DNA of 64,000 nt from Pseudomonas asgharzadehiana (lineage in GTDB: Bacteria; Pseudomonadota; Gammaproteobacteria; Pseudomonadales; Pseudomonadaceae): assembly GCF_019139815.1 (NCBI RefSeq), contig NZ_CP077079.1, positions 5,773,001-5,837,000 of the forward strand, read 5' to 3'. The position numbers were made by a program, and so were the translations under genes. This document shows positions 1-7,972 of this stretch, piece after piece; within the stretch, counting starts at the first letter, position 1; each line of letters opens with the position of its first letter. The notes below the pieces were generated by a model, which saw only the letters and a list, made by a program, of their open reading frames with translations, ran no database searches and had not been told where the DNA came from.

Positions 1-169
1 TCACTTGCGGGTGATTGGCCAGCCCCAGGTAGTCGTTGTTGCAGAACGCCAACAGCGGCTGCCCGTCTACCACCACTTGCGGGCCTTGGGGGCTCTGGAG
101 CAGAGGACGTTGACGGTAAAGATGTTCGGCACGGCGGGCAGCGAGGCGCGCGGCGAGATCGAAAGACAT
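1..169 (-). CDS. bioF: 8-amino-7-oxononanoate synthase, N-terminal fragment
   Basis: This is the start of BioF, cut by the left edge of the window; 56 residues are visible, beginning [20 protein letters not shown]. In the family, this PLP enzyme condenses pimeloyl-ACP/CoA with L-alanine to give 8-amino-7-oxononanoate, an early step of biotin synthesis in the cytoplasm. The visible part holds the family N-terminal helix and the substrate-side segment [15 protein letters not shown]. The PLP lysine lies outside the window. It follows bioB on the same strand with a 82-bp gap containing a REP hairpin, the usual Pseudomonas bioB-bioF order. Confidence 0.93.
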   Translation of the reverse strand, partial: MSFDLAARLAARRAEHLYRQRPLLQSPQGPQVVVDGQPLLAFCNNDYLGLANHPQV

Positions 170-205
170 GCAGGCCTCGATTCAGCAGGATGTTCGCGGT
201 AGAAC

Positions 206-235
206 ATGTGGGAGGGGGCTTGCTCCCTCCCACAT
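206..235. repeat. REP element, full 30-bp palindrome
   Basis: The element is ATGTGGGAGGG-GCTTGC-CCCTCCCACAT with near-perfect dyad symmetry, lying between bioB and bioF. It matches the P. fluorescens-group REP core GTGGGAGGGGGCTTGC. As RNA it forms a strong hairpin that could stabilise the bioB mRNA or lower bioF expression. Confidence 0.9.
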
Positions 236-251
236 TTGAATTGCATTTGGG

Positions 252-1307
252 TCAAACAGCGGCGTTGTAAAACTGCTCGCTGCTCTTGTGCTCCACCAAC
301 GCCTGTTCGATCGCCGCCTGGTGCACTTCGTCGGCATGCTCTTCACGGGCTTCCGGCAGGATGCCCAGGCGCGCGAACAGTTGCATGTCTTTGTCGGCTT
401 GCGGGTTGGCGGTGGTCAGCAGTTTGTCGCCATAGAAGATCGAGTTCGCCCCGGCGAAAAACGCCAGCGCCTGCATCTGTTCATTCATCGCTTCACGGCC
501 GGCCGACAGGCGCACATGGGATTGCGGCATCAGAATGCGCGCCACCGCCAGCATGCGGATAAAGTCGAACGGGTCGATGTCCTCGGCGTTTTCCAACGGC
601 GTACCGGCCACCTTCACCAGCATGTTGATCGGCACCGACTCCGGATGCTCCGGCAGATTGGCCAACTGGATCAGCAGGTTGGCGCGGTCGTCGAGGGACT
701 CGCCCATGCCGAGGATGCCGCCCGAGCAGATCTTCATCCCCGAATTACGCACATAGGCCAGGGTTTGCAGGCGCTCGCTGTAGGTACGGGTGGTGATGAT
801 GCTGCCGTAAAATTCCGGCGAGGTATCGAGGTTGTGGTTGTAGTAGTCGAGGCCGGCCTGGGCCAGGGCTTCGGTCTGGTCCTGGTCGAGACGGCCGAGG
901 GTCATGCAGGTTTCCAGGCCCATGGCCTTCACGCCTTTGACCATCTGCAACACGTAGGGCATGTCTTTGGCCGACGGGTGCTTCCAGGCGGCGCCCATGC
1001 AGAAGCGCGTAGAACCGATGGCTTTGGCGCGGGCAGCCTCTTCGAGGACCTTCTGCACTTCCATCAGTTTTTCTTTTTCCAGGCCGGTGTTGTAGTGGCC
1101 CGACTGCGGACAATATTTGCAATCTTCCGGGCAGGCGCCGGTCTTGATCGACAGCAGCGTCGACACCTGCACCCGGTTGGCGTCGAAATGCGCGCGGTGC
1201 ACGGTCTGCGCCTGGAACAACAGGTCATTGAACGGTTGCACAAACAGTGCTTTGACTTCGGCCAGGGACCAATCGTGACGCAGGGTGGCAGTGGTGCTGG
1301 CGCTCAT
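252..1307 (-). CDS. bioB: Biotin synthase
   Basis: BioB is a radical-SAM enzyme that inserts sulfur into dethiobiotin, the last step of biotin synthesis. The 351-residue protein has the radical-SAM cluster motif C59-PED-C63-KY-C66 and the conserved N-terminal HDW segment. The start at 1307 ([13 protein letters not shown]) was chosen over an in-frame start at 1445 because the longer form would read through the promoter and lacks homologous sequence. It is transcribed toward bioF and diverges from comF. A TTGACA-type promoter and a BirA-like operator lie about 75-130 bp upstream of its start codon. Confidence 0.97.
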   Translation of the reverse strand: MSASTTATLRHDWSLAEVKALFVQPFNDLLFQAQTVHRAHFDANRVQVSTLLSIKTGACPEDCKYCPQSGHYNTGLEKEKLMEVQKVLEEAARAKAIGSTRFCMGAAWKHPSAKDMPYVLQMVKGVKAMGLETCMTLGRLDQDQTEALAQAGLDYYNHNLDTSPEFYGSIITTRTYSERLQTLAYVRNSGMKICSGGILGMGESLDDRANLLIQLANLPEHPESVPINMLVKVAGTPLENAEDIDPFDFIRMLAVARILMPQSHVRLSAGREAMNEQMQALAFFAGANSIFYGDKLLTTANPQADKDMQLFARLGILPEAREEHADEVHQAAIEQALVEHKSSEQFYNAAV

Positions 1308-1382
1308 GGGCGATTCCTTGATTATGCTTTGACAGGCGCTGCGGGAAGGGCAATACCCACAGGCGCGACACGGATGCTCGGC

Positions 1383-1411
1383 ATATTTAAGGAAGATCCA
1401 TGCACTGTCAA
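1383..1411 (-). promoter_or_regulatory. Probable sigma-70 promoter of bioB
   Basis: On the minus strand there is an exact TTGACA (1411-1406), a 16-17-bp spacer, then TAAATA/AAATAT (1389-1383). The spacing is ideal and the predicted transcript would carry a leader of about 70 nt before bioB. The -35 hexamer coincides with the left arm of the BirA-like operator, so repressor binding should block polymerase. Confidence 0.7.
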
Positions 1412-2137
1412 CTGAAGCGCAAATACCAGGTTTACATCTGGTCAAAAAACAAACAGAACTGTTTGATCTGCGATGAGCCCACTGAAACCGCCGACTCGGT
1501 CTGCAACGCCTGCGAGACCGAACTGCCCTGGCTGATGGAACACTGCGAAGTCTGCGCCCTGCCCTTATCGATGGACGGCCTGGTCTGCGGCCAGTGCCAA
1601 CAGCAACCGCCGGCGTTTAAACAGGTGATCGCCCCCTGGGCCTACAGCTTTCCCGTCGACCGTCTGATAAGCCGCTTCAAACACCAGGCGCGCTGGCCGC
1701 TCGGGCATATGCTCGGCCGTTTATTGGGGCAACACGTGCAACACCGCTTCGACAACACTGCCCTCACACGCCCGGACGCCCTGCTGCCGGTACCCATGGC
1801 GCGCAAACGCCTGCGCGAACGTGGCTATAACCAGGCGCTGATGTTGGCGCGCTGGCTCAGCGCCGACCTGAATATCCCCTGCGATGAACACCTGCTGCTG
1901 CGCCCCCATGAAACCCTCGCGCAACAAGCCCTCGACGCCAAGACCCGCAAACGCAACCTGCTCGGCGCCTTTGCCCTGGCCGCCGGCGCCCAGGTGCAAG
2001 GCCGCCATTTTGCCGTGGTGGACGACGTACTCACCACCGGCGCCACTGCCCACAGCCTGGCGCGGTTGTTGATCCATGCCGGCGCGCGACAGGTCGACGT
2101 GTACTGCCTGGCGCGCACGCCAAAGCCAGACACTTGA
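1400..2137 (+). CDS. comF: ComF family phosphoribosyltransferase-like protein
   Basis: This 245-residue protein has an N-terminal zinc-binding region with four CxxC pairs (C21/C24, C35/C38, C49/C52, C63/C66) and a C-terminal type I phosphoribosyltransferase fold with the PRPP loop [11 protein letters not shown] near residues 206-216. Family members are linked to DNA uptake and recombination in competent bacteria, but the biochemical role is unsettled. It is divergent from bioB. The first 20 codons overlap the BirA-like operator; a TTG at 1463 just before the first CxxC pair is an alternative start, so the true N-terminus is uncertain. Confidence 0.9.
   Translation: MHCQLKRKYQVYIWSKNKQNCLICDEPTETADSVCNACETELPWLMEHCEVCALPLSMDGLVCGQCQQQPPAFKQVIAPWAYSFPVDRLISRFKHQARWPLGHMLGRLLGQHVQHRFDNTALTRPDALLPVPMARKRLRERGYNQALMLARWLSADLNIPCDEHLLLRPHETLAQQALDAKTRKRNLLGAFALAAGAQVQGRHFAVVDDVLTTGATAHSLARLLIHAGARQVDVYCLARTPKPDT
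1405..1437. promoter_or_regulatory. BirA-type biotin operator
   Basis: CTGTCAACT (1405-1413), a 15-bp spacer, then GGTTTACAT (1429-1437). The known BirA box is TTGTAAACC-N14-16-GGTTTACAA; the right arm matches 8 of 9 and the left arm 6 of 9. It overlaps the bioB -35 box and also lies within the first dozen codons of the annotated comF reading frame. Assignment rests on pattern match and promoter geometry. Confidence 0.65.
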
Positions 2138-2189
2138 CTCTGCCGCCCCGCGCCCGCAACGTCCGCTCATCCCCACACAGCGTATGCCC

Positions 2190-2954
2190 ATGTCTCTACC
2201 CACCCTGCTCAGCCAACATATCGTCCGCCGCCCGCAGCGCATTGCCTTGCTTGCGCATATCGCCGAGCAGGGCTCCATTACCCGCGCCGCCAAAAGCGCT
2301 GGCTTGAGTTACAAGGCCGCCTGGGACGCCATCGACGAGTTGAACAACCTGGCGCAAAAACCGCTGGTCGAACGCAGCGTCGGCGGCAAGGGCGGCGGCG
2401 GCGCCAGGCTCACGGTCGAAGGTGAACGGGTACTGCGCCTCTATCAGCGCCTGCAAGCGGTGCAGGCCCAAGTGCTGGGTTCGGACGAAGCGGCCAGTGA
2501 CTTCAACCTGCTCGGCCGCCTGATGCTGCGCACCAGCGCGCGTAACCAGCTGCATGGCCAGGTCGTTGCGATTCAACGCCAAGGCCGCAACGATTTGGTG
2601 CGCCTGCAACTGACGGGCGGGCTGACCCTCGAGGCGCAGATCACCCACGACAGCACGCAGCGGCTGGAGCTGGAGTTGGGCGTGGAAGTCGTCGCCTTGA
2701 TCAAGGCCGGTTGGCTGGAACTGCTGGCACCGCAGGCAGCCGCAACACTTGGACACAATTGTATGAGCGGCATCGTCGCCGCCATTCTCACCGCCGAGGA
2801 CGGCCCCAGCGAAGTGCGCATCACCCTGCCCAACGGCCTGGTTTTATGCGCCCTGGCGCCGCCGGACGCGCTGAACGCACTGGGCACCACCGAAGGTCAG
2901 ACGGTCCAGGTGCAATTCGCCCCCAGCCAGGTCTTGCTCGGCACCCCCGTGTAA
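2190..2954 (+). CDS. modE: Molybdate-responsive regulator ModE
   Basis: The 254-residue protein has a LysR-like winged helix at about residues 18-55 (ALLAHIAEQGSITRAAK, then YKAAWDAI) and two C-terminal TOBE/Mop domains (about 120-185 and 190-254) that bind molybdate. E. coli ModE is similar in length and controls modABC and molybdoenzyme genes. ATG at 2190 and ATG at 2184 are both possible; the in-frame extension back to 2076 would overlap comF and looks spurious. No modABC genes are adjacent here, so it acts in trans. Confidence 0.9.
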   Translation: MSLPTLLSQHIVRRPQRIALLAHIAEQGSITRAAKSAGLSYKAAWDAIDELNNLAQKPLVERSVGGKGGGGARLTVEGERVLRLYQRLQAVQAQVLGSDEAASDFNLLGRLMLRTSARNQLHGQVVAIQRQGRNDLVRLQLTGGLTLEAQITHDSTQRLELELGVEVVALIKAGWLELLAPQAAATLGHNCMSGIVAAILTAEDGPSEVRITLPNGLVLCALAPPDALNALGTTEGQTVQVQFAPSQVLLGTPV

Positions 2955-3036
2955 GTTGCACACTGCCTTCAAATTGCAACAATTTCGTCACGACGGCTGC
3001 TTAAGGTGTTTGCAAAAAGCACTCAAGGAGCCCGTG

Positions 3037-4935
3037 ATGAGCCTGTTAGAAGAGAACCAAGCCACCGACCTCGAACAGATGGTCGGCCTCACCCGCCGTC
3101 GTTTTATCGGTGCCGGCGCACTCTGCGGTGCCGCGATGTTCCTGGGCGGCAACCTGCTCAGCCGCAGCGCCCTGGCCGTAAACGCGGCCTCCGCCAGCCC
3201 GCTGCTGGGTTTCACCAGCATCGCCGCCGCCACCAGCGACACCATCACCCTGCCGCCGGGCTACAGCGCTTCGGTGCTGATCAGTTGGGGCCAGCCGCTG
3301 CACAAGAGCGCCCCGGCCTTTGACCCGTCCGGCAACGGCACGGCCAAGGCCCAGGAACAGCAGTTCGGCGACAACAACGACGGCATGAGCCTGTTCGCCT
3401 TCCCCGGTGACGACAACCGCGCGCTGATGGCGATCAACAACGAATACACCAACTATCGCTACCTCTATGCCCACGGTGGCGCGCCGCAGTCGGCCGAAGA
3501 CGTGCGCAAGGCCCAGGCCAGCGAAGGCGTGTCGGTGATCGAAATACGGCGCAAGGGCGACACCTGGCAGTTCGTCCAGGACTCGCGCTACAACCGGCGC
3601 ATCCACGGCAACTCGCCGATCCGCCTGAGCGGTCCCGCCGCCGGCCACGAATGGCTGAAAACCAGCGCCGACAAGTCCGGCAAAAAAGTCCTCGGCACCT
3701 TCCAGAATTGCGCCAACGGCAAAACGCCATGGGGCACGTACCTGACCTGTGAAGAGAACTTCACCGACTGCTTCGGCAGCAGCAACCCACAGCAAGCATT
3801 CGATGCCGGGCAGAAACGCTACGGCGTGGTCGCCGCCAGCAAAGAGATCAACTGGCACCTGCACGACCCGCGCTTCGACATGGCCAAGCACCCCAACGAA
3901 CTCAACCGCCACGGCTGGGTGGTGGAAATCGACCCGTTCGACCCGCAATCCACCCCGACCAAACGCACCGCCCTGGGCCGCTTCAAACATGAGAACGCAG
4001 CGCTGGCCGAAACCCGCGACGGCCGTGCCGTGGTGTACATGGGCGACGATGAGCGCGGTGAGTTCATCTACAAATTCGTCAGCCGCGACAAGATCAACCA
4101 CAAGAACCCCAAGGCCAACAAGGACCTGCTCGACCACGGCACCTTGTATGTGGCGATCTTCGACGCGGGCGACGGCGACGTCGACCACCCCAAGGGCAAG
4201 GGCCAATGGGTGGAACTCACCCACGGCAAAAACGGCATCGACGCCAGCAGCGGCTTTGCCAGCCAGGCCGAAGTGTTGATCCACGCGCGCCTGGCCGCCA
4301 GCGTGGTCAAAGCCACGCGCATGGACCGCCCGGAATGGATCGTGGTCAGCCCCACCGACGGCCAGGTCTATTGCACCCTGACCAATAACGCCAAGCGCGG
4401 CGAAGACGGCCAGCCGGTGGGCGGCCCCAACCCACGCGAAAAGAACGTCTACGGCCAGATCCTGCGCTGGAAGGCCAATGCCGATGACCACGGCGCGGCT
4501 GACTTCAGTTGGGACCTGTTCGTGGTGGCTGGCAACCCTGGGGTACATGCCGGCAAGCCCAAGGGCGGCTCGTCCAACATCAACCCACAAAACATGTTCA
4601 ACAGCCCCGATGGCCTGGGCTTCGACAAGGCCGGGCGCTTGTGGATCCTCACCGATGGCGACTACAGCAACGCCGGCGACTTCGCGGGGATGGGCAATAA
4701 CCAGATGCTCTGCGCCGACCCAGGCACTGGCGAAATCCGCCGCTTCATGGTGGGCCCGGTGGCATGTGAGGTCACGGGGATCAGCTTCTCGCCGGATCAG
4801 AAAACCCTGTTTGTGGGGATCCAGCATCCCGGTGAAACCGGCGGTTCGACCTGGCCGGAACATTTGCCGAACGGCAAGCCGCGCTCGTCGGTGATGGTGA
4901 TTCGGCGGGATGACGGCGGGGTCGTCGGCGCCTGA
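3037..4935 (+). CDS. phoX: PhoX-type alkaline phosphatase, DUF839, Tat-exported
   Basis: The 632-residue protein begins with a twin-arginine signal, LTRRRFIGAG at residues 18-27, followed by a hydrophobic stretch, which points to folded export to the periplasm. The body matches the PhoX/DUF839 beta-propeller family: calcium- and iron-dependent phosphatases that release phosphate from phosphoesters. AAGGAG at 3025-3030 sets the ATG at 3037; an in-frame start at 2956 lacks a ribosome site. A possible but weak Pho-box-like stretch lies near 2973-2993. The downstream gene is separated by a REPIN. Confidence 0.88.
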   Translation: MSLLEENQATDLEQMVGLTRRRFIGAGALCGAAMFLGGNLLSRSALAVNAASASPLLGFTSIAAATSDTITLPPGYSASVLISWGQPLHKSAPAFDPSGNGTAKAQEQQFGDNNDGMSLFAFPGDDNRALMAINNEYTNYRYLYAHGGAPQSAEDVRKAQASEGVSVIEIRRKGDTWQFVQDSRYNRRIHGNSPIRLSGPAAGHEWLKTSADKSGKKVLGTFQNCANGKTPWGTYLTCEENFTDCFGSSNPQQAFDAGQKRYGVVAASKEINWHLHDPRFDMAKHPNELNRHGWVVEIDPFDPQSTPTKRTALGRFKHENAALAETRDGRAVVYMGDDERGEFIYKFVSRDKINHKNPKANKDLLDHGTLYVAIFDAGDGDVDHPKGKGQWVELTHGKNGIDASSGFASQAEVLIHARLAASVVKATRMDRPEWIVVSPTDGQVYCTLTNNAKRGEDGQPVGGPNPREKNVYGQILRWKANADDHGAADFSWDLFVVAGNPGVHAGKPKGGSSNINPQNMFNSPDGLGFDKAGRLWILTDGDYSNAGDFAGMGNNQMLCADPGTGEIRRFMVGPVACEVTGISFSPDQKTLFVGIQHPGETGGSTWPEHLPNGKPRSSVMVIRRDDGGVVGA

Positions 4936-4942
4936 CACGGCC

Positions 4943-5018
4943 TCATCGGGGGCAAGCCCCCTCCCACATTTGAACTGTATTCACAAATCAAAGTGTGGGA
5001 GGGGGCTTGCTCCCGATG
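4943..5018. repeat. REPIN (two inverted REP sequences)
   Basis: CATCGGGGGCAAGCCCCC-TCCCACA on the left and TGTGGGAGGGGGCTTGCTCC-CGATG on the right, about 22 bp apart, make a large inverted pair. It sits between phoX and the kinase gene. Confidence 0.9.
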
Positions 5019-5104
5019 GCAATCGCACAGCCACCACCTATCTCTGGCCCGGTGCGTTACCATACCGGGCCGGACGCGGCGCCCTGCTGCGCGCAGGAGT
5101 TCGC

Positions 5105-6079
5105 ATGGCCCACCCGTTTGAAACACTCACTCCCGACCTGGTCCTCGACGCTGTCGACAGCATCGGTTTCCTCAGCGATGCCCGCATCCTGGCGCTTAAT
5201 AGCTACGAAAATCGCGTGTATCAGGTGGGCATCGAAGGCTCAGAACCGCTGATCGCCAAGTTCTATCGCCCCCAGCGCTGGACCAACGAGGCGATCCTCG
5301 AAGAACACCGCTTTACCTTTGAACTGGCCGAATGCGACGTGCCGGTGGTGGCGCCCCTTATCCACAACGGCGCAAGCCTGTTCGAACACGCGGGTTTCCG
5401 TTTTACCCTGTTCCCGCGCCGTGGCGGCCGCGCGCCGGAACCGGGCAACCTCGACCAGTTGTATCGCCTCGGGCAATTGCTCGGTCGCCTGCACGCCGTG
5501 GGCTCCACCCGCCCGTTCGAACACCGCGAAGCGCTGGGGGTGAAGAACTTCGGTCACGACTCCCTCACCACCCTGCTCGAAGGCAATTTCATTCCCAAAA
5601 GCCTGCTGCCAGCCTACGAGTCCGTGGCCCGTGACCTGCTCAAGCGCGTGGAAGAGGTGTACAAGGCCACGCCGCACAAGAACATCCGCATGCACGGCGA
5701 TTGCCACCCCGGCAACATGATGTGCCGTGACGAGATGTTCCATATCGTCGACCTGGATGACTGCCGCATGGGCCCGGCGGTCCAGGACCTGTGGATGATG
5801 CTCGCCGGCGACCGTCAGGAATGCCTGGGGCAGTTGTCGGAATTGATGGACGGCTACCAGGAATTCCATGACTTCGACCCGCGTGAATTGGCGCTGATCG
5901 AACCCCTGCGCGCGTTGCGCCTGATGCACTACAGCGCCTGGCTGGCGCGGCGTTGGGACGACCCGGCGTTTCCGCACAGCTTTCCGTGGTTCGGCAGTGA
6001 GCGGTATTGGGGGGATCAGGTGCTGGCGTTGCGCGAACAGCTTTCGGCACTTAACGAAGAACCGCTGAAGCTCTTCTGA
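5105..6079 (+). CDS. srkA: Stress-response serine/threonine kinase, SrkA/YihE type
   Basis: The 324-residue cytoplasmic protein has the choline/APH-kinase-like fold typical of SrkA, which protects cells under envelope and oxidative stress. Visible catalytic motifs are HGDCHPGN (197-204, catalytic Asp199 and Asn204) and IVDLDD (214-219, metal-binding Asp). AGGAG five bases before 5105 fixes the start; a longer in-frame start at 4910 would run through the REPIN. In Enterobacteria the gene is next to dsbA; here it is flanked by phoX and rarD, so it is probably transcribed alone. Confidence 0.9.
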   Translation: MAHPFETLTPDLVLDAVDSIGFLSDARILALNSYENRVYQVGIEGSEPLIAKFYRPQRWTNEAILEEHRFTFELAECDVPVVAPLIHNGASLFEHAGFRFTLFPRRGGRAPEPGNLDQLYRLGQLLGRLHAVGSTRPFEHREALGVKNFGHDSLTTLLEGNFIPKSLLPAYESVARDLLKRVEEVYKATPHKNIRMHGDCHPGNMMCRDEMFHIVDLDDCRMGPAVQDLWMMLAGDRQECLGQLSELMDGYQEFHDFDPRELALIEPLRALRLMHYSAWLARRWDDPAFPHSFPWFGSERYWGDQVLALREQLSALNEEPLKLF

Positions 6080-6091
6080 CTGCTTTTTAAG

Positions 6092-6119
6092 GTGGAAGGG
6101 GGCTTGCTCCCTCCCACAT
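6092..6119. repeat. REP element, single hairpin
   Basis: GTGGAAGGGGGCTTGC followed by TCCCTCCCAC forms a compact palindrome just after the kinase stop codon. It could serve as the 3' end structure of that transcript. Confidence 0.85.
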
Positions 6120-6196
6120 AAAGCAAAGCAGATCCCACCAATAGACAAATATCCTTACAATCGCGCCTTGTTAGCTGCCTAAGCAAGGACTCTGCA

Positions 6197-7081
6197 ATGC
6201 ACGCCGCCAACCCCCGCAAGGGTTACATCCTGGGCCTTAGCGCCTACGTTATCTGGGGCTTGTTCCCGCTCTACTTCAAAGCCATCGCCAGCGTACCCGC
6301 CGCCGAGATCATCGTGCATCGCGTGCTGTGGTCGGCGTTGTTCGGCGGTTTGCTGCTGATGGTATGGAAACACCCCGGCTGGTTCCGCGAGCTGCGCGAC
6401 AACCCCAGGCGCCTGGCAATCCTGGCCTTGAGCGGATCGCTGATTGCGGCCAACTGGCTGACCTATGTGTGGTCGGTCAATACCGGGCGCATGCTGGAGG
6501 CGAGCCTGGGTTACTACATCAACCCGCTGGTGAATGTGCTGCTCGGCATGTTGCTGCTCGGCGAACGCCTGCGCCGCCTGCAATGGGTAGCCGTCGGGCT
6601 GGCCGCGGTGGGCGTGGCGCAACAGGTGTGGCAGGTCGGCAGCCTGCCGTGGGTGTCGCTGGCATTGGCGCTGACCTTTGGTTTCTACGGTTTGATCCGC
6701 AAGCAGGCGCCGGTCAAGGCGCTGCCGGGGCTGGTCGTGGAAACCTGGATGCTGGTGCCGATTGCCGTTGCGTGGTTGCTGTTCAACCCAAGCGCCCACA
6801 GCGCACAGCTTGCATTTTGGAGCACCTCCGAAGCCTGGTGGCTGGTGGCCGCCGGCCCCGTGACGCTGATCCCGCTGGTGTGCTTCAACGCCGCCGCGCG
6901 GCATTTGCCCTACACGGCCCTGGGCTTTTTGCAGTACGTGGCGCCCACCCTGGTGTTGCTGGAAGCGGTGTTGCTGTTCGGCGAGCACCTGGCGCCAAGC
7001 ACGCTGCTCGCCTTTGCCTTTATCTGGGCCGGCCTGGTGGTCTACAGCGTGGATGCCTGGCTGACGGTACGCAAGCGCTGA
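6197..7081 (+). CDS. rarD: RarD/EamA-family drug/metabolite transporter
   Basis: The 294-residue integral membrane protein has about ten hydrophobic segments and the RarD signature near the N-terminus (GYILGLSAYVIWGLFPLYFK, residues 9-28). RarD proteins belong to the DMT superfamily; the E. coli gene is historically linked to chloramphenicol sensitivity but its substrate is unknown. AAGGA precedes the ATG by a normal distance. It converges on the downstream ACT-domain gene across a region with two hairpins. Confidence 0.9.
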   Translation: MHAANPRKGYILGLSAYVIWGLFPLYFKAIASVPAAEIIVHRVLWSALFGGLLLMVWKHPGWFRELRDNPRRLAILALSGSLIAANWLTYVWSVNTGRMLEASLGYYINPLVNVLLGMLLLGERLRRLQWVAVGLAAVGVAQQVWQVGSLPWVSLALALTFGFYGLIRKQAPVKALPGLVVETWMLVPIAVAWLLFNPSAHSAQLAFWSTSEAWWLVAAGPVTLIPLVCFNAAARHLPYTALGFLQYVAPTLVLLEAVLLFGEHLAPSTLLAFAFIWAGLVVYSVDAWLTVRKR

Positions 7082-7100
7082 TCAAATAATGCACAACCCT

Positions 7101-7129
7101 CTGCGAGCCACAGCCAACGTGGCTTGCAG
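7101..7129. other. Hairpin after rarD
   Basis: CTGCGAGCCAC pairs with GTGGCTTGCAG around a 7-nt loop (11 bp with one G-U). There is no T-tract, so intrinsic termination is not assured, but its location between two convergent genes fits a 3'-end structure. Confidence 0.45.
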
Positions 7130-7139
7130 GCATCCACCC

Positions 7140-7184
7140 CAAGGTTATCCACAGGCCCATGCAAGATTTCCATGCATAACCTTG
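7140..7184. other. Long inverted repeat containing a DnaA-box sequence
   Basis: CAAGGTTAT (7140-7148) is an exact inverted copy of ATAACCTTG (7176-7184). TTATCCACA (7145-7153) lies in the left arm. It sits between the convergent rarD and ACT-domain genes. Function unknown. Confidence 0.5.
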
Positions 7185-7192
7185 CGGGCGGA

Positions 7193-7705
7193 CTATTCCT
7201 CGTTGCGCAGCTCTACCATCAAGTCATCGGCCAAGGTTTCCAGGCAGTCCTGCAACTTATCCAGGGATAACGTCGACGGCACCTGCAGCAGCGCCTCGGC
7301 GTTGAACAGCGGGTCACCACTCATCGGCGCCGGCCGCACATCGGTGTTCAAGCGCTCCAGATTCACGCCCTGCTTGCTCAATAGCGCGGTGATCTCACGC
7401 ACAATGCCCGCGCGGTCATTGCCCACCAGCGTCATCACAATCGGTTTGGACGCCAGGGCCTGCCCGGTGCTGCCCTCACCCACCAGCACACGGATGCCGT
7501 GTGTGGATAAGTCTTCCAACGCACCCACCAGTGCCTGACGGTTCTGCGCAGGCACGCTGACCCGCAGGATCCCGGCAAACTGCCCGGCCATATGGGCCAT
7601 GCGGCTTTCCAGCCAATTGCCACCGTGGGCGGCGATGTTCTGCGCGATGCGTTCAACCAGGCCGGGTTTGTCGGCGGCGATAATTGTGAGTACAAGATGG
7701 TCCAT
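7193..7705 (-). CDS. GcvR-like regulator with two ACT domains
   Basis: The 170-residue protein is two tandem ACT domains (about residues 4-80, starting LVLTIIAADKPGLVERIAQN, and 90-165, with IVMTLVGNDRAGIVREI). This is the architecture of GcvR, which in E. coli antagonises GcvA control of the glycine cleavage system, and of related glycine-responsive regulators. It has no DNA-binding domain. AGAGGG lies eight bases before the ATG. It is transcribed alone, opposite to glcB. A role in glycine sensing is inferred from the family only. Confidence 0.82.
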   Translation of the reverse strand: MDHLVLTIIAADKPGLVERIAQNIAAHGGNWLESRMAHMAGQFAGILRVSVPAQNRQALVGALEDLSTHGIRVLVGEGSTGQALASKPIVMTLVGNDRAGIVREITALLSKQGVNLERLNTDVRPAPMSGDPLFNAEALLQVPSTLSLDKLQDCLETLADDLMVELRNEE

Positions 7706-7897
7706 GGCGAAGCCCTCTGGAATTCAATCTACAAGGTGGACCCGGCGGCCCTCGAAAACAAATCGTGTACCATTTTTATATTTATCTGGAACAATCCAAT
7801 AGTTTTTTGAGAACATCCGGTTCTCCGCTGTGACCGTACGACCAAAGTGGGTCGCTAAACGACGTATTTAGTCTAATTTTCACAACCGCAAGTCATC

Positions 7898-7925
7898 ATG
7901 TAGTATGCCCAACCGAGCACTACAT
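7898..7925. promoter_or_regulatory. Inverted repeat in the glcB promoter region
   Basis: ATGTAGT (7898-7904) and ACTACAT (7919-7925) form a perfect 7-bp inverted repeat with a 14-bp spacer. A candidate promoter, TTCACA (7879-7884) with TAGTAT (7901-7906), overlaps the left arm. A second dyad, GAGAAC-N5-GTTCTC, lies upstream at 7809-7825. Either could bind a glyoxylate- or fatty-acid-responsive repressor; no protein can be named from sequence alone. Confidence 0.4.
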
Positions 7926-7972
7926 AATGAAAATCTGAAACAGCGCATAAGCTCCGCAGAGTGAGGCAAGAG

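Noticed and set aside
206..562. Plus-strand frame opposite bioB starting in the REP element
   Set aside because: It begins in a REP hairpin and lies antisense to the well-supported bioB gene.
2973..2993. Pho box upstream of phoX
   Set aside because: TTGCAACAATTTCGTCACG shows only loose agreement with two 7-bp Pho-box repeats; not strong enough to list as a feature.
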